NCBI GenBank assembly: GCA_003868215.1
Contig: QWDQ01000047.1
Span: 150,122 to 214,121, forward strand
Source of the DNA: Pseudophaeomoniella oleicola
Lineage: Eukaryota > Ascomycota > Eurotiomycetes > Phaeomoniellales > Phaeomoniellaceae
Reading direction: 5' to 3'
Length of the DNA: 64,000 nucleotides
Below are positions 1 to 10,990 of the stretch, in pieces. The notes under the pieces are model-generated. The model made no database searches. It saw only the letters and a program-made list of their open reading frames with translations, and was not told the origin of the DNA. Both the position numbers and the translations under genes were made by a program. Positions within the stretch are counted from its first letter, which is position 1. Each line of letters opens with the position of its first letter.

Positions 1-735
1 ATGCTTCATCTACCATTCTTTCTTCGAGCAAAGCAAGAGCGCAGCTTTGAATACAGCAAATTCCGTTGTCTCGATGCCTCTCGAGAACTCCTCCGCCGAT
101 ATTTCACTATCCGACGAACCGACAGCATGTCCCTCTGCTCTCAAGCATCGGATTTTGGAGCCTTTACGGCCACGCTTTTGATTGTACTGTCCCTGATCGA
201 ACCAGGACTACGCTGTCGAGGCGCCGAAGAAACGGACAGCGACAGGACTCTGGTCCAGGAGGTGCTCACTCTGTGGGTAAATCTCTCTGGCTCTCGAAGA
301 GAAATGGTCGCGGCGCAAAGTCTAAAAGTGATCCAAACCATCCTCTCAAGTCAGGACGAAAGGTACTTGAAAGAGAAGAACCTCCGTCTCGCCATCCCTC
401 ACTTGGGTACCGTCACGATCGTGAAACAGCCCCCGGGTCAAGAGCAAGAAACGTCGCCTCAGCAGGTCAGCACGCTGCCTGTCACTCCTATCAGCCAACC
501 AACGGACTCGTCATCAACGGATCAGGACTCTGCTACTTCTGCTGCTGCTGTTGCTGCCGCCGTACAACAAGACAACTGGCAGCAAGCGCCGATCGTGTCG
601 TTCACAAGCAATCAGTATCCTATTCCGCCTATAGATCAAACGGACTGGAATTGGCAAATGCCGAATATGCCATGCGAATGGCCAGACTTTTCGGCTACGG
701 ATATAGATGGGAACTGGCTGTGTCAGCACTTTTGA
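1..735 (+). CDS. Zn2Cys6-family transcription factor, C-terminal part (5' end outside window)
   Basis: The reading frame is open from the first base, so this is the 3' part of a gene that starts upstream. The ATG at base 1 is probably an internal methionine. Residues about 1-40 (LHLPFFLRAKQERSFEYSKF, then CLDASRELLRRYFTIR) match the end of the fungal-specific transcription factor domain, the large regulatory domain that follows the Zn2Cys6 DNA-binding cluster in fungal activators. A hydrophobic stretch near residues 52-66 and a Gln/Ser/Ala-rich tail follow. The tail ends in an aromatic-acidic segment (several W, D and P) that could act in transactivation, which is inference. The zinc cluster is not in the window, so the target pathway cannot be told. 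The stop lies 84 bases from the stop of the convergent DUF1295 gene. Confidence 0.75.
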   Translation: MLHLPFFLRAKQERSFEYSKFRCLDASRELLRRYFTIRRTDSMSLCSQASDFGAFTATLLIVLSLIEPGLRCRGAEETDSDRTLVQEVLTLWVNLSGSRREMVAAQSLKVIQTILSSQDERYLKEKNLRLAIPHLGTVTIVKQPPGQEQETSPQQVSTLPVTPISQPTDSSSTDQDSATSAAAVAAAVQQDNWQQAPIVSFTSNQYPIPPIDQTDWNWQMPNMPCEWPDFSATDIDGNWLCQHF

Positions 736-819
736 ATAACCTAGAACAACCGGAGCATATCAAATGTAATGTGATAATATTTCGGAATACGGTACACGTC
801 AAAATGTGCAGTCTAATAT

Positions 820-1863
820 CTAGGCGCTGCTTCCCAACCATCCTTTCAAACCCCTCTCAATCACGATACCCCCAATACCGATTCCAGCGATAGCCCAAGT
901 CCAGGGATTGACCACCTGTGTCAATCCAGGCCAGAAGCTGTTCTCCTTCTGACGCCATTCGTCCAGTTGCAGATACCTGCTCGGATCTTCGAGCTTATAT
1001 CGTGCCTCTTGGTAGGACTCGTTCTGGAGGTCCCCGCCGACGAAGCGGAGAAAGATGTAGTTTGTGAGAGGACCGAGGAGGACGAGTGGATGAAATTTCC
1101 CGCTGCTGTATAGCATAAGGGGGAACGAGAAATGGACCAGAGCGTCACCCAGGTAGCTGAGACAAACGTCAGTAAGGTTATCACTGGGAAAACGACCGTT
1201 CAAGGACCATAAAGTGAGGACTTACTTGGGATGTCTGACAATACTCCACACACCATCTGTCTTGAGCCCAGTCTTCCCCGCCTTCTTATGTCTCTCCTGC
1301 TGCACATCCGCCAACACCTCAAGCGCGAACCCAGCCGTGAACAAGCCAACTCCACACGCATAGACGACGTCACCCAGATTCGGCGGCTTCACGTTGAAAA
1401 CCGGCAGTCTAAACGGCGCCGTGAACGGCAACGCAATCAAAGACTGAAACACCGCCTCGGGCAAAAACAACTGAACCAACGCCTTCGGCCAGAACCCGCC
1501 TTTCTGCTTATCGCCACTCACGTACCTCGGATCATCGCCACCCCTTCTTATCGACCGCCGCGCGATATGCCAAAACAACCTCACCCCCCACGCCGTCACG
1601 CCGAACAGCACCGTCTTCTCAGCCCACGGCAACCCCCGGACGACATCTGCAACGCCCAGCGAAGGGTCCCTACTGCTGCTCAAAGCCGAGTACCAGGCAT
1701 TCGCGACCATGCCAGACGGCCATAGCCAATCCTTGAGCTCGACGCGCGACGAGAGCGCCGCGGCGGTGTAGGCGGCGAGGGAGAGGGAGGAGTTGAGTTT
1801 GAGAGAGGGCAGGAGCGTGTCGCGGGTTATTCCCAGGACGCTCGTTGTTGAGGCTTGATCCAT
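820..1863 (-). CDS. DUF1295 / steroid 5-alpha-reductase-like integral membrane protein
   Basis: There are two exons, 1863-1226 and 1156-820, split by a 69 nt intron (donor GTAAGT, acceptor CTCAG), giving 324 residues. The splice completes the motif GVWSIVRHPNYLGD, the signature of DUF1295 proteins, which are polytopic membrane proteins related to the 3-oxo-5-alpha-steroid 4-dehydrogenase and isoprenylcysteine methyltransferase folds. Several hydrophobic segments are visible on both sides of the motif, and the C-terminus has a WTWAIAGIGIGG membrane segment. Family members are presumed NAD(P)H-dependent reductases of lipids in the endoplasmic reticulum, but the substrate of the fungal proteins is unknown. 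The start ATG is at 1863 and the frame agrees through the splice. The gene is convergent with the transcription factor tail. Confidence 0.85.
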
Positions 1864-1982
1864 TTCGTGGGCCGCTGTTCTCTCTCCGCCTTAGACTCGA
1901 AGAATGTATAGATATGAAAAGATAAGTAGATATATGTAAATTAGATAGGCCCCGAAATCAAAATCCCCCCCTTTTTTAAGTT

Positions 1983-2013
1983 TCTTCTTCTTCTTCTTCT
2001 TCTTCTTCTTCTC
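1983..2013. repeat. (TTC)n microsatellite
   Basis: About ten TTC units in the presumed 5' leader or promoter of the DUF1295 gene. Read from the gene's own strand they are GAA units. Confidence 0.9.
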
Positions 2014-2566
2014 TCAATCCCTCTAATGAAAATCTCCTAATGCAAAAAACCCGTTTCCCACCCTGTTTTTTTTTTTTTTTTTTTGGTACTCTCGTCCTCT
2101 CTCTCTTCTCGTGCCTAGATAGATAGACGTGTAGCAATAAATCAATAAAAAGTAATGTCGTTCGTTCTTATTGTTGTTGTGTCGGATGTTGATTTATTAA
2201 TAATGATTTAATGGGACAAAAAAAAGATTACGACGACGACGTCATTGTTTTGAAACATCATCAAACAAACAAATATCTCCACTGGTGGTAATTGACAGGG
2301 TATTATCTCCGTAGCTATAAAGGATAGGTAGGTAGGTACCTAAATAGGTAGTTGGGTTATTTAATTACATCCTTTTAATATATACTTAATTCACCCAGTA
2401 TCTTCAAGTATCTAATGTGTAATATAAGGGGTATGTATGTACAGTAGAAGAATTAGGTGTATATATATATTCGAGATTTCTCGCAATTTGAACGATGAAG
2501 CAGCTAGAATCAATAGCTCAGTTTGGCTTTAAAGACGGGTGATTGATCTAGCTGCATCAACCAACC

Positions 2567-2595
2567 CTGTCTGTCTGTCTGTCTGTCTGTCTGTC
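2567..2595. repeat. (CTGT)n microsatellite
   Basis: About seven CTGT units in the intergenic region. No associated gene signal. Confidence 0.9.
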
Positions 2596-3086
2596 CTATA
2601 TCTCGTCCCTCGCCGTCCATGATGCCTTGCTTGAAATAGTACGACTCTTGCATCCCATCGACTCTCCTATACACAGGCTTTGGTTTTCTCTTGCCGAGGT
2701 CTTCTCAGGATAGCTGAGACTTGGCATGGTTTGAGTCGGGTCTTTCTGTGGCGGTGAATGGGATTGCTCTTGTGGAAGCTACAGACATGGGTCTGGTGTA
2801 TACTCTGGTAGTTTGCCAGGAGAGTGAGGTGTCTTTAGGACGGTGCCAATTTCACTTTCATCGGCCTCCTTTCTCTGGGCCGCGGAGGGTGGTTGCGAGG
2901 ATTGTTTGCGTTGGCAACTGCAGCGGCGTTGGGGTGGGGTGAGTAGTAAGCTGCCGCCTTTGTTTTAACATGACAGTCAGATCCAGCACCATTTGCTTGT
3001 AGCTGGCTCTAACGGTTACCCCAATATATACGCTGTGCGTTCATACTGGAATGAGAGATGTTATCCCAACAGCTCATGCTGGATCA

Positions 3087-3763
3087 TCAGCCTGCCTTCT
3101 CCGCTTCAACCATCTTCTCCACGCGTGAAAGAAGTAATTTGCTCTGTCTTCCGAGACGCATTTTCCCATCTAGCCCAGGTCTCTTCGCTTTCGCCATTGC
3201 TTTGCGAAACCTATCGCGCTCATCTCTGCGCTTGTTCCGTTCTTCCATCGCGTTCTTCCGTTGTTCCGCCTCTTGCGTCTCTTTGGCATACGCTGACGGT
3301 CGAGGTCGATGCCTGCGTTTTCCGTCGCCGTCGTATTCGTAGTCCTTGTGCCGCCGTCTCTCTTGTCGGTCTTCTTCCTGGGCTTTGTCCACAGACTCGC
3401 GTTCTTCAAGCATAGCCTGACGGTCTGGATGGAACGCTGGGGCCGCTTGTTCGGCAGTATCTTCTTCGCTGCGCTCAACTTCTTTCTGTTCATCGTAATC
3501 GACCTTTGGTATATCTGCCAACTCCCGCTCTCGAATCTTAGCGTAAGCTTTTTTCACCTTCGCCTTCTGTATCAGATCATTTTTGATCTTCTGTGCTATA
3601 TAGATCATTAATCAAGCAACTCATAGTGGCAGCTAAAGAGAGGCATACTTTTCCGACGATAGGTACCGTCAGGCAAGTTGGCAGGTCCAACTGAAAACCC
3701 TTTGGACTTCTTCAGTGGCTTGCCCTGGAGACCGTCATCTTCCCTATCCCGCTTAGAACTCAT
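3087..3763 (-). CDS. FYV7: rRNA-processing protein Fyv7-like
   Basis: Exons 3763-3649 and 3595-3087, with a 52 nt intron (GTATGC..ATATAG), give 207 residues. The splice joins [13 protein letters not shown] to [20 protein letters not shown], which is the conserved core of the Fyv7/TAP26 family. Fyv7 is a small nucleolar basic protein needed for 18S rRNA maturation in the small-subunit processome. The protein is highly charged, with long Lys/Arg/Glu helices from about residue 60 to the end, as usual for this family. The ATG at 3763 is chosen because it precedes the conserved block at a typical distance. It is divergent from the Atos gene across about 900 bp. It shares the ribosome-synthesis theme with Utp18 further along, but nothing shows co-regulation. 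Confidence 0.85.
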
Positions 3764-4666
3764 GGCGTAGTTGACAATGTTATCCGGACGCTGAATGTAT
3801 CATGAGATCAAACACAGCTGATAGAAATGTTAAGTCAACCTTGAGATGTTGAATGCTGGAGCAGATCGTCCCGCAGTAAATATAATTATTTTATCCAAGA
3901 TCCCCGCATCTCCTAATTACTGTAATGATTTGGAACCTTACATAAAGTGAATAAGAAAGTTATCATTTAACGATCTCAAGAACGCTGTAATTATCAATGT
4001 TTTTCCCAAGTCCCAAGGACGTTGGATCAATTTTGCCGGTCAAGAATCCACAAGAAGCTGGGTCAATATCGGATTAGAAGATTACAAGGACGCTGGATTA
4101 TTGATAGCTTGATCAATCAATTTTGGCTTCGAGTCCACTCTGCTTCTTACCTTTGAACCCGTATCCTTTACTGCAGCAGACTCTCATGTAAAAGTTGGTG
4201 AAAGGAAAGAACAGTGAGATAGGAATGTATGCAATCATTATGTGAAGTGAACAGCATTGAAAGAGAATGATGATGCGGTTACAAATCTTCCCCGCAAAAT
4301 ATTTCTCAAACAACGTCAGTTAAGACATGGACTCCAACTCTTTGTTCCCCTCATAGTACAGGTCCAACACACTGGGACTACACTCTTGCATACCTCAATC
4401 ATAGGCGGTAGTTATACACAGCTGATATTCTCTTCTCTTGCATGTCTCTACTGTCTCCCTGTCACTCGTCGACCTTCACTAAATTTCTATATATACCGCG
4501 CTGATTGACTGACCGAGCGATGCATTCCCGTTTCTGAGTCATGGCCGATGTACTTACCGCTAATCCCATGGATCTGGGTAGATCACGCCTTACATCCACA
4601 CAACCGCCAAATTTGGGACGCGATTCAGAAAGAAGTTTCGAACTTAATAACTGAGTATATTTCACC
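3764..4666. promoter_or_regulatory. Divergent upstream region of the Fyv7-like and Atos genes
   Basis: No gene was recognised. It is AT-rich and contains three imperfect copies of an AAGRACGYTG element at about 3977, 4014 and 4086, each followed by AT-rich sequence with GATCAATTTTG or TTATTGAT. Small frames on both strands are short and unlike known proteins. Confidence 0.45.
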
Positions 4667-7084
4667 ATGCCCGTCCTCCAAGATCCTGACCGCCGATTTG
4701 GCGCGGTTGAACCAGACAGCGACTACCACACGGCGGCTAAGGAAGACGACGGTGAAGCAGGGACTGGGGCGCCAACTCTCTCCAGCAGCCGCACAAGATT
4801 TTTCTCACCCGACTTAGAAGATTCAGGAATCAAGTCAATAAAGAGTCGGGAGGAATTAATACAGTCCATCAAGAAGGGAGAAAATCCAAGTTGGGTCTCT
4901 CATGCAGTTTCGGAGTTTGCTGGCAGCTTCAGGACGCATGATAGCGACATGACCCAAGCGTATAGCCACGCTCAGAAGGTTTCGATATCCGCAACTGGCG
5001 ATTTATCAACTGTCGAGTACCCACAACCCGAGCTCTCGTCGCCTCATGATATTCAACGGCCTAGGTCAGCTCTCCATTCGGGGGATTTCAGGCAGAATTC
5101 TCCCGAGCGGTCTTTGGGCTACCAGACCCCAAGGATACAAGATAACGAAGGTCCGCAGTACTTCTCTTCGCTGGGTTCGTCGCCGACCACTCCGTGGTAT
5201 GTGCCAGCAGCGACACAGTCGTTTAGGAGGATAGAACACGAACCATCGTACGAAGACTCTATATCGCAACGCAGCCTTTCAAGGTCTCGAGCACCATCGC
5301 TCGGTTCGTCTTATTCTAGCAGTTTTGTATACAGGCCTCCCACAAGCCCGTTGGTCCATTCTGCGAGCAACACAGATCTTGAGATATCTCTGCAATCGAC
5401 AACAGATAAAGCTAGCAGACGACGGACCCTGCCACCAGAAACCTTCTCCCAATCCAACGCCTCTCCTCAAGGTGCACGATCCGCGAGTTATGGACGCCCT
5501 CTGTCAAATTTACGAAGAGAGCATTCCCTACCGTATCAAGCCCATCAACCCCGGCGTCCCCTGGCATCTTTTCCCTTTTCAGAAGGGCCTTCTACCCCGA
5601 CTCGTTCACGTGCACCATCATTATCATCTGAGGTCTCGCCTTTACAGCATGCGTCGATGGTTGGCTCGTATGAAGAATCAATCTTGCGAGGAAGAATGTC
5701 TACTACTCCTTCGAAACCCCTAGACTTCCTTGCACAAATTGGGGTCCTAGGGAAAGGAGACTGCAAGCCATCACTTCGTTGCCCTGCCCATGTCACCGTG
5801 CCTTTCCCAGCGGTATTCTATAGCTACAGTTCCGGATCTGGGAGAAATTACGGCACAGACGACAGTCCCAGTCCGTATGTCGGCAACATCGATCTTGAAC
5901 ATAACTTGAAACCAGTGACTACAAAATCGAAGAGAAAGCACGATGGCAGCAAGCAAGTCTCAGAAGATGTCGAACCCACATCGAAAGATATCACGGCGCC
6001 GGAGAACACGTCAATAGGTATCCAGCTTGACCGAAGAAAACGTGAAAAAAGACGGCGACGATCAAGATCTCCGCAGGCTCCCATAGGGGGCTGTTATAGA
6101 ATCCCTCAGAAGGGTCAGCTTCAAATTATTATCAAAAATCCCAACAAGACAGCAGTGAAATTGTTTCTGGTCCCGTATGATCTCGATGGAATGGAACAAG
6201 GGACGAAAACGTTCATCCGGCAGCGTAGTTACTCCCAGGGGGCTATTCTCGACATACCAGGAACCAAAGACACTGCGGGCTTTGAGAAACCAACACTCCG
6301 CTACCTAATACACCTTCGCATTTGCTGTCCCTCCAAAGGCCGGTTCTACCTGTATGACAATATTCGGGTTGTTTTTGCAAACAGAGTTCCTGACGGGAAG
6401 GAAAAATTGCGCAATGAGATACAACTGCCTGAACCCCGTTACAGTACCTGGAAAGCAAACAAGGATTCCACGGTGGTCGGTAATGCTGGTGCTCGACTCG
6501 CGGCAGAAAAAGCTTCACGACGACGAAGTGCCGGCTTTGGGCCTCCACCATTTGGATTTGGCGACATAGATGGTCTCGGTAGTGGTGGGATTGAAAGAAA
6601 CTCGTTCGGGAGACCATCTATCAACGCACCATCTTTGCCCACTGTCCCTTACGATTACTCAACGTCTCATTTACAATCAGGATTCCGTTCTTCCACGGTC
6701 ACAAGAGTACCCGAACCATCTACAACCACCAGCTTTATTCCCACCCGTCCCTCTTCCAAAGACAGCAACATCACAAGTTCTACACCGAGCACTCAAATGC
6801 AAGTGGTTTCCGGTTTCAACATTGGCAGTCGCTCTACTTCACCAGCAGTCTCGAGCTATAATGATGCTGCTTCGGAATCGGGCGAGACTTCTTCTACGTC
6901 TAGCGGGGCGTATAACAGACTTCGAAGACAGGAAGGAAGATACGGATCCAATGAACGATTCCAAGGCTTACTTGCACAGAGATTGAAGGGACTGGGGGTT
7001 GGACAAACAGATGTTACGGCAGGGAATAGTAGTGACAATGGTAGCGAGAATGGCAAGACCGACGGTGACGTTGAGATGTCTTGA
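4667..7084 (+). CDS. Atos-domain (DUF4210) conserved protein
   Basis: A single exon of 805 residues. The middle block (about 334-412), with YEESILRGRMST, a CPAHVTVPF segment and SPYVGNIDLE, matches the Atos conserved domain shared with animal Atossa/FAM214 proteins. A second block (about 474-585), with GCYRIPQKGQLQIIIKNPNK and KTFIRQRSYS, is the matching C-terminal domain. Between and around them the chain is Ser/Pro-rich and probably disordered, with basic patches (KRKH, RREKRRRRSRS near residues 450-470) that could be nuclear localisation signals. In animals Atossa is a transcriptional regulator, and fission yeast relatives are linked to meiosis. The role here is inferred. The ATG at 4667 is chosen because an in-frame stop lies just upstream. 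No intron was needed. Confidence 0.85.
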   Translation: MPVLQDPDRRFGAVEPDSDYHTAAKEDDGEAGTGAPTLSSSRTRFFSPDLEDSGIKSIKSREELIQSIKKGENPSWVSHAVSEFAGSFRTHDSDMTQAYSHAQKVSISATGDLSTVEYPQPELSSPHDIQRPRSALHSGDFRQNSPERSLGYQTPRIQDNEGPQYFSSLGSSPTTPWYVPAATQSFRRIEHEPSYEDSISQRSLSRSRAPSLGSSYSSSFVYRPPTSPLVHSASNTDLEISLQSTTDKASRRRTLPPETFSQSNASPQGARSASYGRPLSNLRREHSLPYQAHQPRRPLASFPFSEGPSTPTRSRAPSLSSEVSPLQHASMVGSYEESILRGRMSTTPSKPLDFLAQIGVLGKGDCKPSLRCPAHVTVPFPAVFYSYSSGSGRNYGTDDSPSPYVGNIDLEHNLKPVTTKSKRKHDGSKQVSEDVEPTSKDITAPENTSIGIQLDRRKREKRRRRSRSPQAPIGGCYRIPQKGQLQIIIKNPNKTAVKLFLVPYDLDGMEQGTKTFIRQRSYSQGAILDIPGTKDTAGFEKPTLRYLIHLRICCPSKGRFYLYDNIRVVFANRVPDGKEKLRNEIQLPEPRYSTWKANKDSTVVGNAGARLAAEKASRRRSAGFGPPPFGFGDIDGLGSGGIERNSFGRPSINAPSLPTVPYDYSTSHLQSGFRSSTVTRVPEPSTTTSFIPTRPSSKDSNITSSTPSTQMQVVSGFNIGSRSTSPAVSSYNDAASESGETSSTSSGAYNRLRRQEGRYGSNERFQGLLAQRLKGLGVGQTDVTAGNSSDNGSENGKTDGDVEMS

Positions 7085-7945
7085 TCTTGATGGAGATGGA
7101 CATAATGCTCAACAATCCAACCTTGAAAGGGGAAACCCGTCAACTGTCTATCCAGCAAGAGGACAGTGTCACAGAAGCCACACATGAGGTGACTCACGAG
7201 ATCAACAGGCCGTCTTCCCTACTTACTACCTATCTTCTTCTGTCTATCCTGTTCGATTCGAGCCATTCCATTTCAATTTTTATGCATCCAAGGAAGACCG
7301 GAGTTCTCCTATGAGTTACAAACCGCAAGGCGCGCACTAGGACAACGGAAGGGAAAGGAAACAGCATCACTTACATAGGTAGATCCTCGGAGTTCCCAAG
7401 GGGGTTTCTTAGGGAGGGGAAGGGTGTTTTAGGTCCTTTGCATGGCTGTTCTATATAGACTGAAAAAGGGGGGACCGACGACCACCGCGGTGTTCGCTCG
7501 TGTTTCAGGGATGGCGTTTTATTTTCTTAAAGGAGGGAGGTTGATTGTTGTTTTTCTTTTACATTAACCTAGATAGATACCTGGCTGGGTAACGTACCTA
7601 CCTACTTTAGGTACCTAGGTAGGTAGGTACCTTATCTATGCAATCCAGAAGATTCCCTTTCCAGTCAATCCAAATCACAAACAGTATTTTTGTATATGAG
7701 GAGAAGTTTTCTTTCTCATGGATTGGCGACGTACTAATTATACTCTGACTCCGGGCAGGTAGGTAAGGTAAAGTAGGTATGCATCTATCTACCTAGGTAG
7801 GTAGACCTACCTTGAGTATTAGATTTAAAAAAGAAAAAAGAAAGAGGGAACATGATTCCTAGTTATTAATATTATATTTTATAATTAGAAAATTAGTATA
7901 AGCGTACCTATATATACTATATTAAATTATACCATCCATCACATC

Positions 7946-7983
<38 letters not shown>

Positions 7984-8026
7984 CGAGCATTTCCTCCTGT
8001 TGCTGCTGCTGTTGCCAGCTAGCTAG
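7085..8026. other. Convergent intergenic region, AT-rich with simple repeats
   Basis: Between the 3' ends of the Atos gene and the Whi5-like gene. It has two clusters of TAGGTACCTA-type repeats (about 7593-7633 and 7757-7812), a TA dinucleotide run (about 7949-7979) and an AGCT repeat that runs into the neighbouring stop codon. No gene was seen. Confidence 0.6.
7949..7979. repeat. (TA)n microsatellite
   Basis: About fifteen TA units, in the 3' flank of the Whi5-like gene. Confidence 0.9.
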
Positions 8027-9627
8027 CTAGCTACCCGTTGTTATAGTCGTAGTTGCCAGACCGTTGAATTTATTACTACTACTACCACCGCCACCACCTT
8101 TGCCGTCGTTGCTCTTTTTTCGGGCGTTGGGGCTCTGGGTGTGGTTAAAGAGGTGCATCGCTGCGGTGGCGGCGGCGACGGCACCGGCAGAAGTAGTATG
8201 AACAGGGAGAGGAGGAGGAGGAGGGGTGGAGGGAGTAGATGGCTCGTTTGATGGGGATTGTTGGAGTTCTCGGTCTATTCTGTCGTTGTCGTAGTCGTCC
8301 TCCGGGTTGGCTGATGATGATGACATGTCGTCGAGTAAGTGGTCGATTGCTTGATCTGAGAGGCCGGATACTCGGGATGTTCGGGTCGCTGAATATGGCG
8401 GACTATCGAGGTCGGCGGCCGTGGGGTTGGAGATGGGAGATTTGAGGGGCGGCAGCTGGGGCTGGCGCATGTGGCGTTTGGATCTTGGTGTTGTGGTAAT
8501 TGCGGTGGTGGCGGTGGCATGCATTTGCACCGAATCAGCTTGGGAGGGGATCGGGGAAGTCAGTTGTGAAAGGGAGCTAGATTGAGATGGAAAAGAGGAC
8601 GGTGGTGGATTGTTGTTTGAATTTCCCGGACTGGACATGAAGAGTAGCGTTTCGAGTGCATCTGCTTCCATTGCAGCGGTCTGACTCGGAGTTCGTTGCT
8701 TCAACATAGCATGCCGAGCCTGATGAGACGGTGGAGTTGATGGTATTGCAAGGCCAAGCCCATTTGAGGGACCGGATGGGGTAAGTCGATGGTGTTTCGA
8801 GGCAGAAGGTGTGAGATTTGCTGGTGGGGCCAGAGAACGTTGCAGAGCGGTATGTGTCGCTTGGGTTGGTGTAGCGTCGAGTGACGCATCCTCCCTATGA
8901 CGCTTGGACGCCTCGCTTCCACTCCATTGTCTTTGCATATGGGCTGTCATTTCTGTCCGCGGGGACTGCCATGAATGCCGAGGTGAGCCATTGGCTTGAG
9001 AAGATCTCGGTGAGCCATGTTGAGAGGCTAGTGTTTCCACTTCTGTAAGCGTACGCTCTTGCCATCCATTCTGTACTTTCATCACCGCATATGAGAGGCG
9101 ACTACGGAGTTGTTGAGAGAGCTGTGGTAGTCAGTACAAGTGAATGGGAAAAATCTCATCGTACACACCTCTGTCACCGTACTCGCATTCGACAATGTAC
9201 TAGGGTTTCTCGAATGACCTCTTTGGGGACTCAATGGACTCAGTGGTGTTTCGAACACCGGAGACTTGACCTCCCCGGTTGCAGTCCTTTTGTGACCTGC
9301 ATGGTGACTGGACTGTTTAAGCGGACTCGGTGTCCGCTGGGACAATGACGGCGATCGTGAGCCATTGGAGTGCGACAATGCGCGCAGACCCTCTATGGCT
9401 TGTAATTGTGCATCCCGCTCGCGAGATGACTGTGTCTGGGGACTTTGAAACGCGTTTTTCTTGACATCTGCAGATTCAAGTTGATATGACAAGTCCGACG
9501 CCGACGGCGAGGGCGATGTTTGGGAGTCTCGTTTGCTGCCGGTGTCTGTCGTGGTCGGTTGTGAGGTATTGCTCGACGAGTCGTTGTGGATCGGCGGCAT
9601 TGCGGAATCTTGCACGAGCGCAGCCAT
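8027..9627 (-). CDS. WHI5: Whi5/Nrm1-like G1/S transcriptional repressor
   Basis: Exons 9627-9169 and 9121-8027, with a 47 nt intron (GTGTGT..CCACAG), give 517 residues. The splice creates LSQQLRSRLSYAVMKVQNGW followed by QERTLTEVETLA (residues about 154-185), the conserved motif of the Whi5/Nrm1 family. Proteins with it bind and repress the SBF or MBF G1/S transcription factors and are released on phosphorylation by cyclin-Cdk. Many SP and TP sites lie on both sides, as expected for a Cdk target. The rest is low-complexity Ser/Thr/Pro/Gln. The start at 9627 (MAALVQDSAMPP) is preferred over an upstream in-frame ATG at 9756 whose codons run through a GA-rich repeat that looks like leader. Two ACGCG cores lie upstream (10038, 10274); a link to MBF is speculation. 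Confidence 0.85.
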
Positions 9628-10990
9628 GTGGAGGAGAAGTTTTTGCCTGTGCTTCTTGGAAATGCATCCGCTGCACCGTCTCTCTCTCTCTCTTTCTTTC
9701 TTTTGCTCGTGTAGCCACCAGGGCTGGTCCAAGTTCAGATTCCCCCGCGAAATCAAGGTGGGAAATTCCTAATGAAAGCCAGCAAGACGATGGTTCATTC
9801 GTGGCGTGTCCCAGGTATGTCGGAGATTTCGATTTGTGTAATGGTTGAAAGAGTGATCGAAATGGTCTCGTGGCAGTTCGATCGCGACACCGAGTCATGC
9901 GCGCGTTCCTTTTGCTTTATTACTGTACTTGCTGCACCAGTGGCTGGTCAGAAATCGAGTTGGGCAAAAACTAATAACGTCTACTACGTACGTCTCTCCC
10001 GGGGAGTGGACCGCGTTAGGGTAAGATAGTAACGGTGACGCGCCGTTCTCTAGTGCAAGGATAGGGTAACTGGGATCAACGAGATCAAGCAGACTGCATG
10101 GATGTAGTTGTGTTGTGTCGTTATAAGATGTAGCAATCAAGAAAAGAGAGAGAAAGACGAAGACAACAATATATTGACTACACATCTCTCTCCTTCTGGT
10201 TATATTGACCTTGAGCCAGAGCCCGGGAAACAGATGAATTTGGACAAGTCGCGAACAGTGGCCCAGATCTGTGACGCGGTCGCCGGAATCAGAACAGAGA
10301 TCAAGGTTTTTTAGTTACGGCTTTTCGTGTTCATTGCCCGCAGCCCCTCAATACAATACATGTAATATACAACGATCATACAATCTAACCTAATCCACCA
10401 ACTCGCTGGGATGAAACATCTCATACGCGTCGAATTCTCAGTGAGCTCCGTCATGGAAGAGAGATAGAATAGTATGATGCATGCCTTTTGAAAGACTTTA
10501 TGATTACTTCCCTTTCCTCTCTGTGCAACAATATACCTAGGTACTGATAGTCAGCTAGACGAGTACACCAATTGATAGAAATAGCAGAATGTGAGGGGAG
10601 ACTCGTCATGACGCTCACGGACACCATGGAGACCCGGTCGAAAATAGCAGCCTCGTCAGCTCCTGACTATGCATTCCGTCGCGTCGGCTCGATCCACCCA
10701 TGGTGATCGTCTACCGATAGGCCATATGACGCAAAAGCACATTATCGCGGATTCGATCATATCGAAACACTGCAAGTAGAGATATCGGAATGCTTATACG
10801 TGTACTACTATATCGCGGGCCATAGATGGGAAAGAGACAGCCGGGGTATGAAAACAGCTCCCTGGGGATGAAATGAAACCCCGCTACCACAATTTGCTCG
10901 CCAGAAAGCATAACAAACCAACACTCAGGTCGATCAACCCTCCAAGCATTCGAACCCGAGAGATACATACAACAATGACTGCTCGCTGCC
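9628..10990. other. Intergenic region between Whi5-like and Rxt3 genes
   Basis: Upstream sequence of the Whi5-like gene and 3' flank of Rxt3. A CT-rich tract lies at about 9680-9710, with one TACTACGTA motif near 9980. No gene or RNA was recognised. The frames here are short and unlike known proteins. Confidence 0.5.

Larger units (their letters stand above)
1864..3086. other. Intergenic region with simple repeats
   Basis: This is the upstream region of the DUF1295 gene and the downstream region of the Fyv7-like gene. It holds a TTC microsatellite (about 1983-2013), a run of T (2066-2084), a TAGGTAGGTACC repeat (2323-2350) and a CTGT tetranucleotide repeat (about 2567-2595). No convincing gene was seen. 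The 73-codon frame at 2721-2942 has no recognisable domain. Confidence 0.6.

Noticed and set aside
2721-2942. Small frame in the DUF1295 upstream region
   Set aside because: No domain, no splice partner and no support beyond being open.
7253-7266. GTTCGATTC, another B-box-like sequence
   Set aside because: No cloverleaf can be drawn around it. Chance match in the 3' flank of the Atos gene.
9082-9756. Upstream start for the Whi5-like protein at 9756
   Set aside because: The extra 43 residues read through a GA-rich repeat (KKERERERR) and look like a translated leader. 9627 is preferred.
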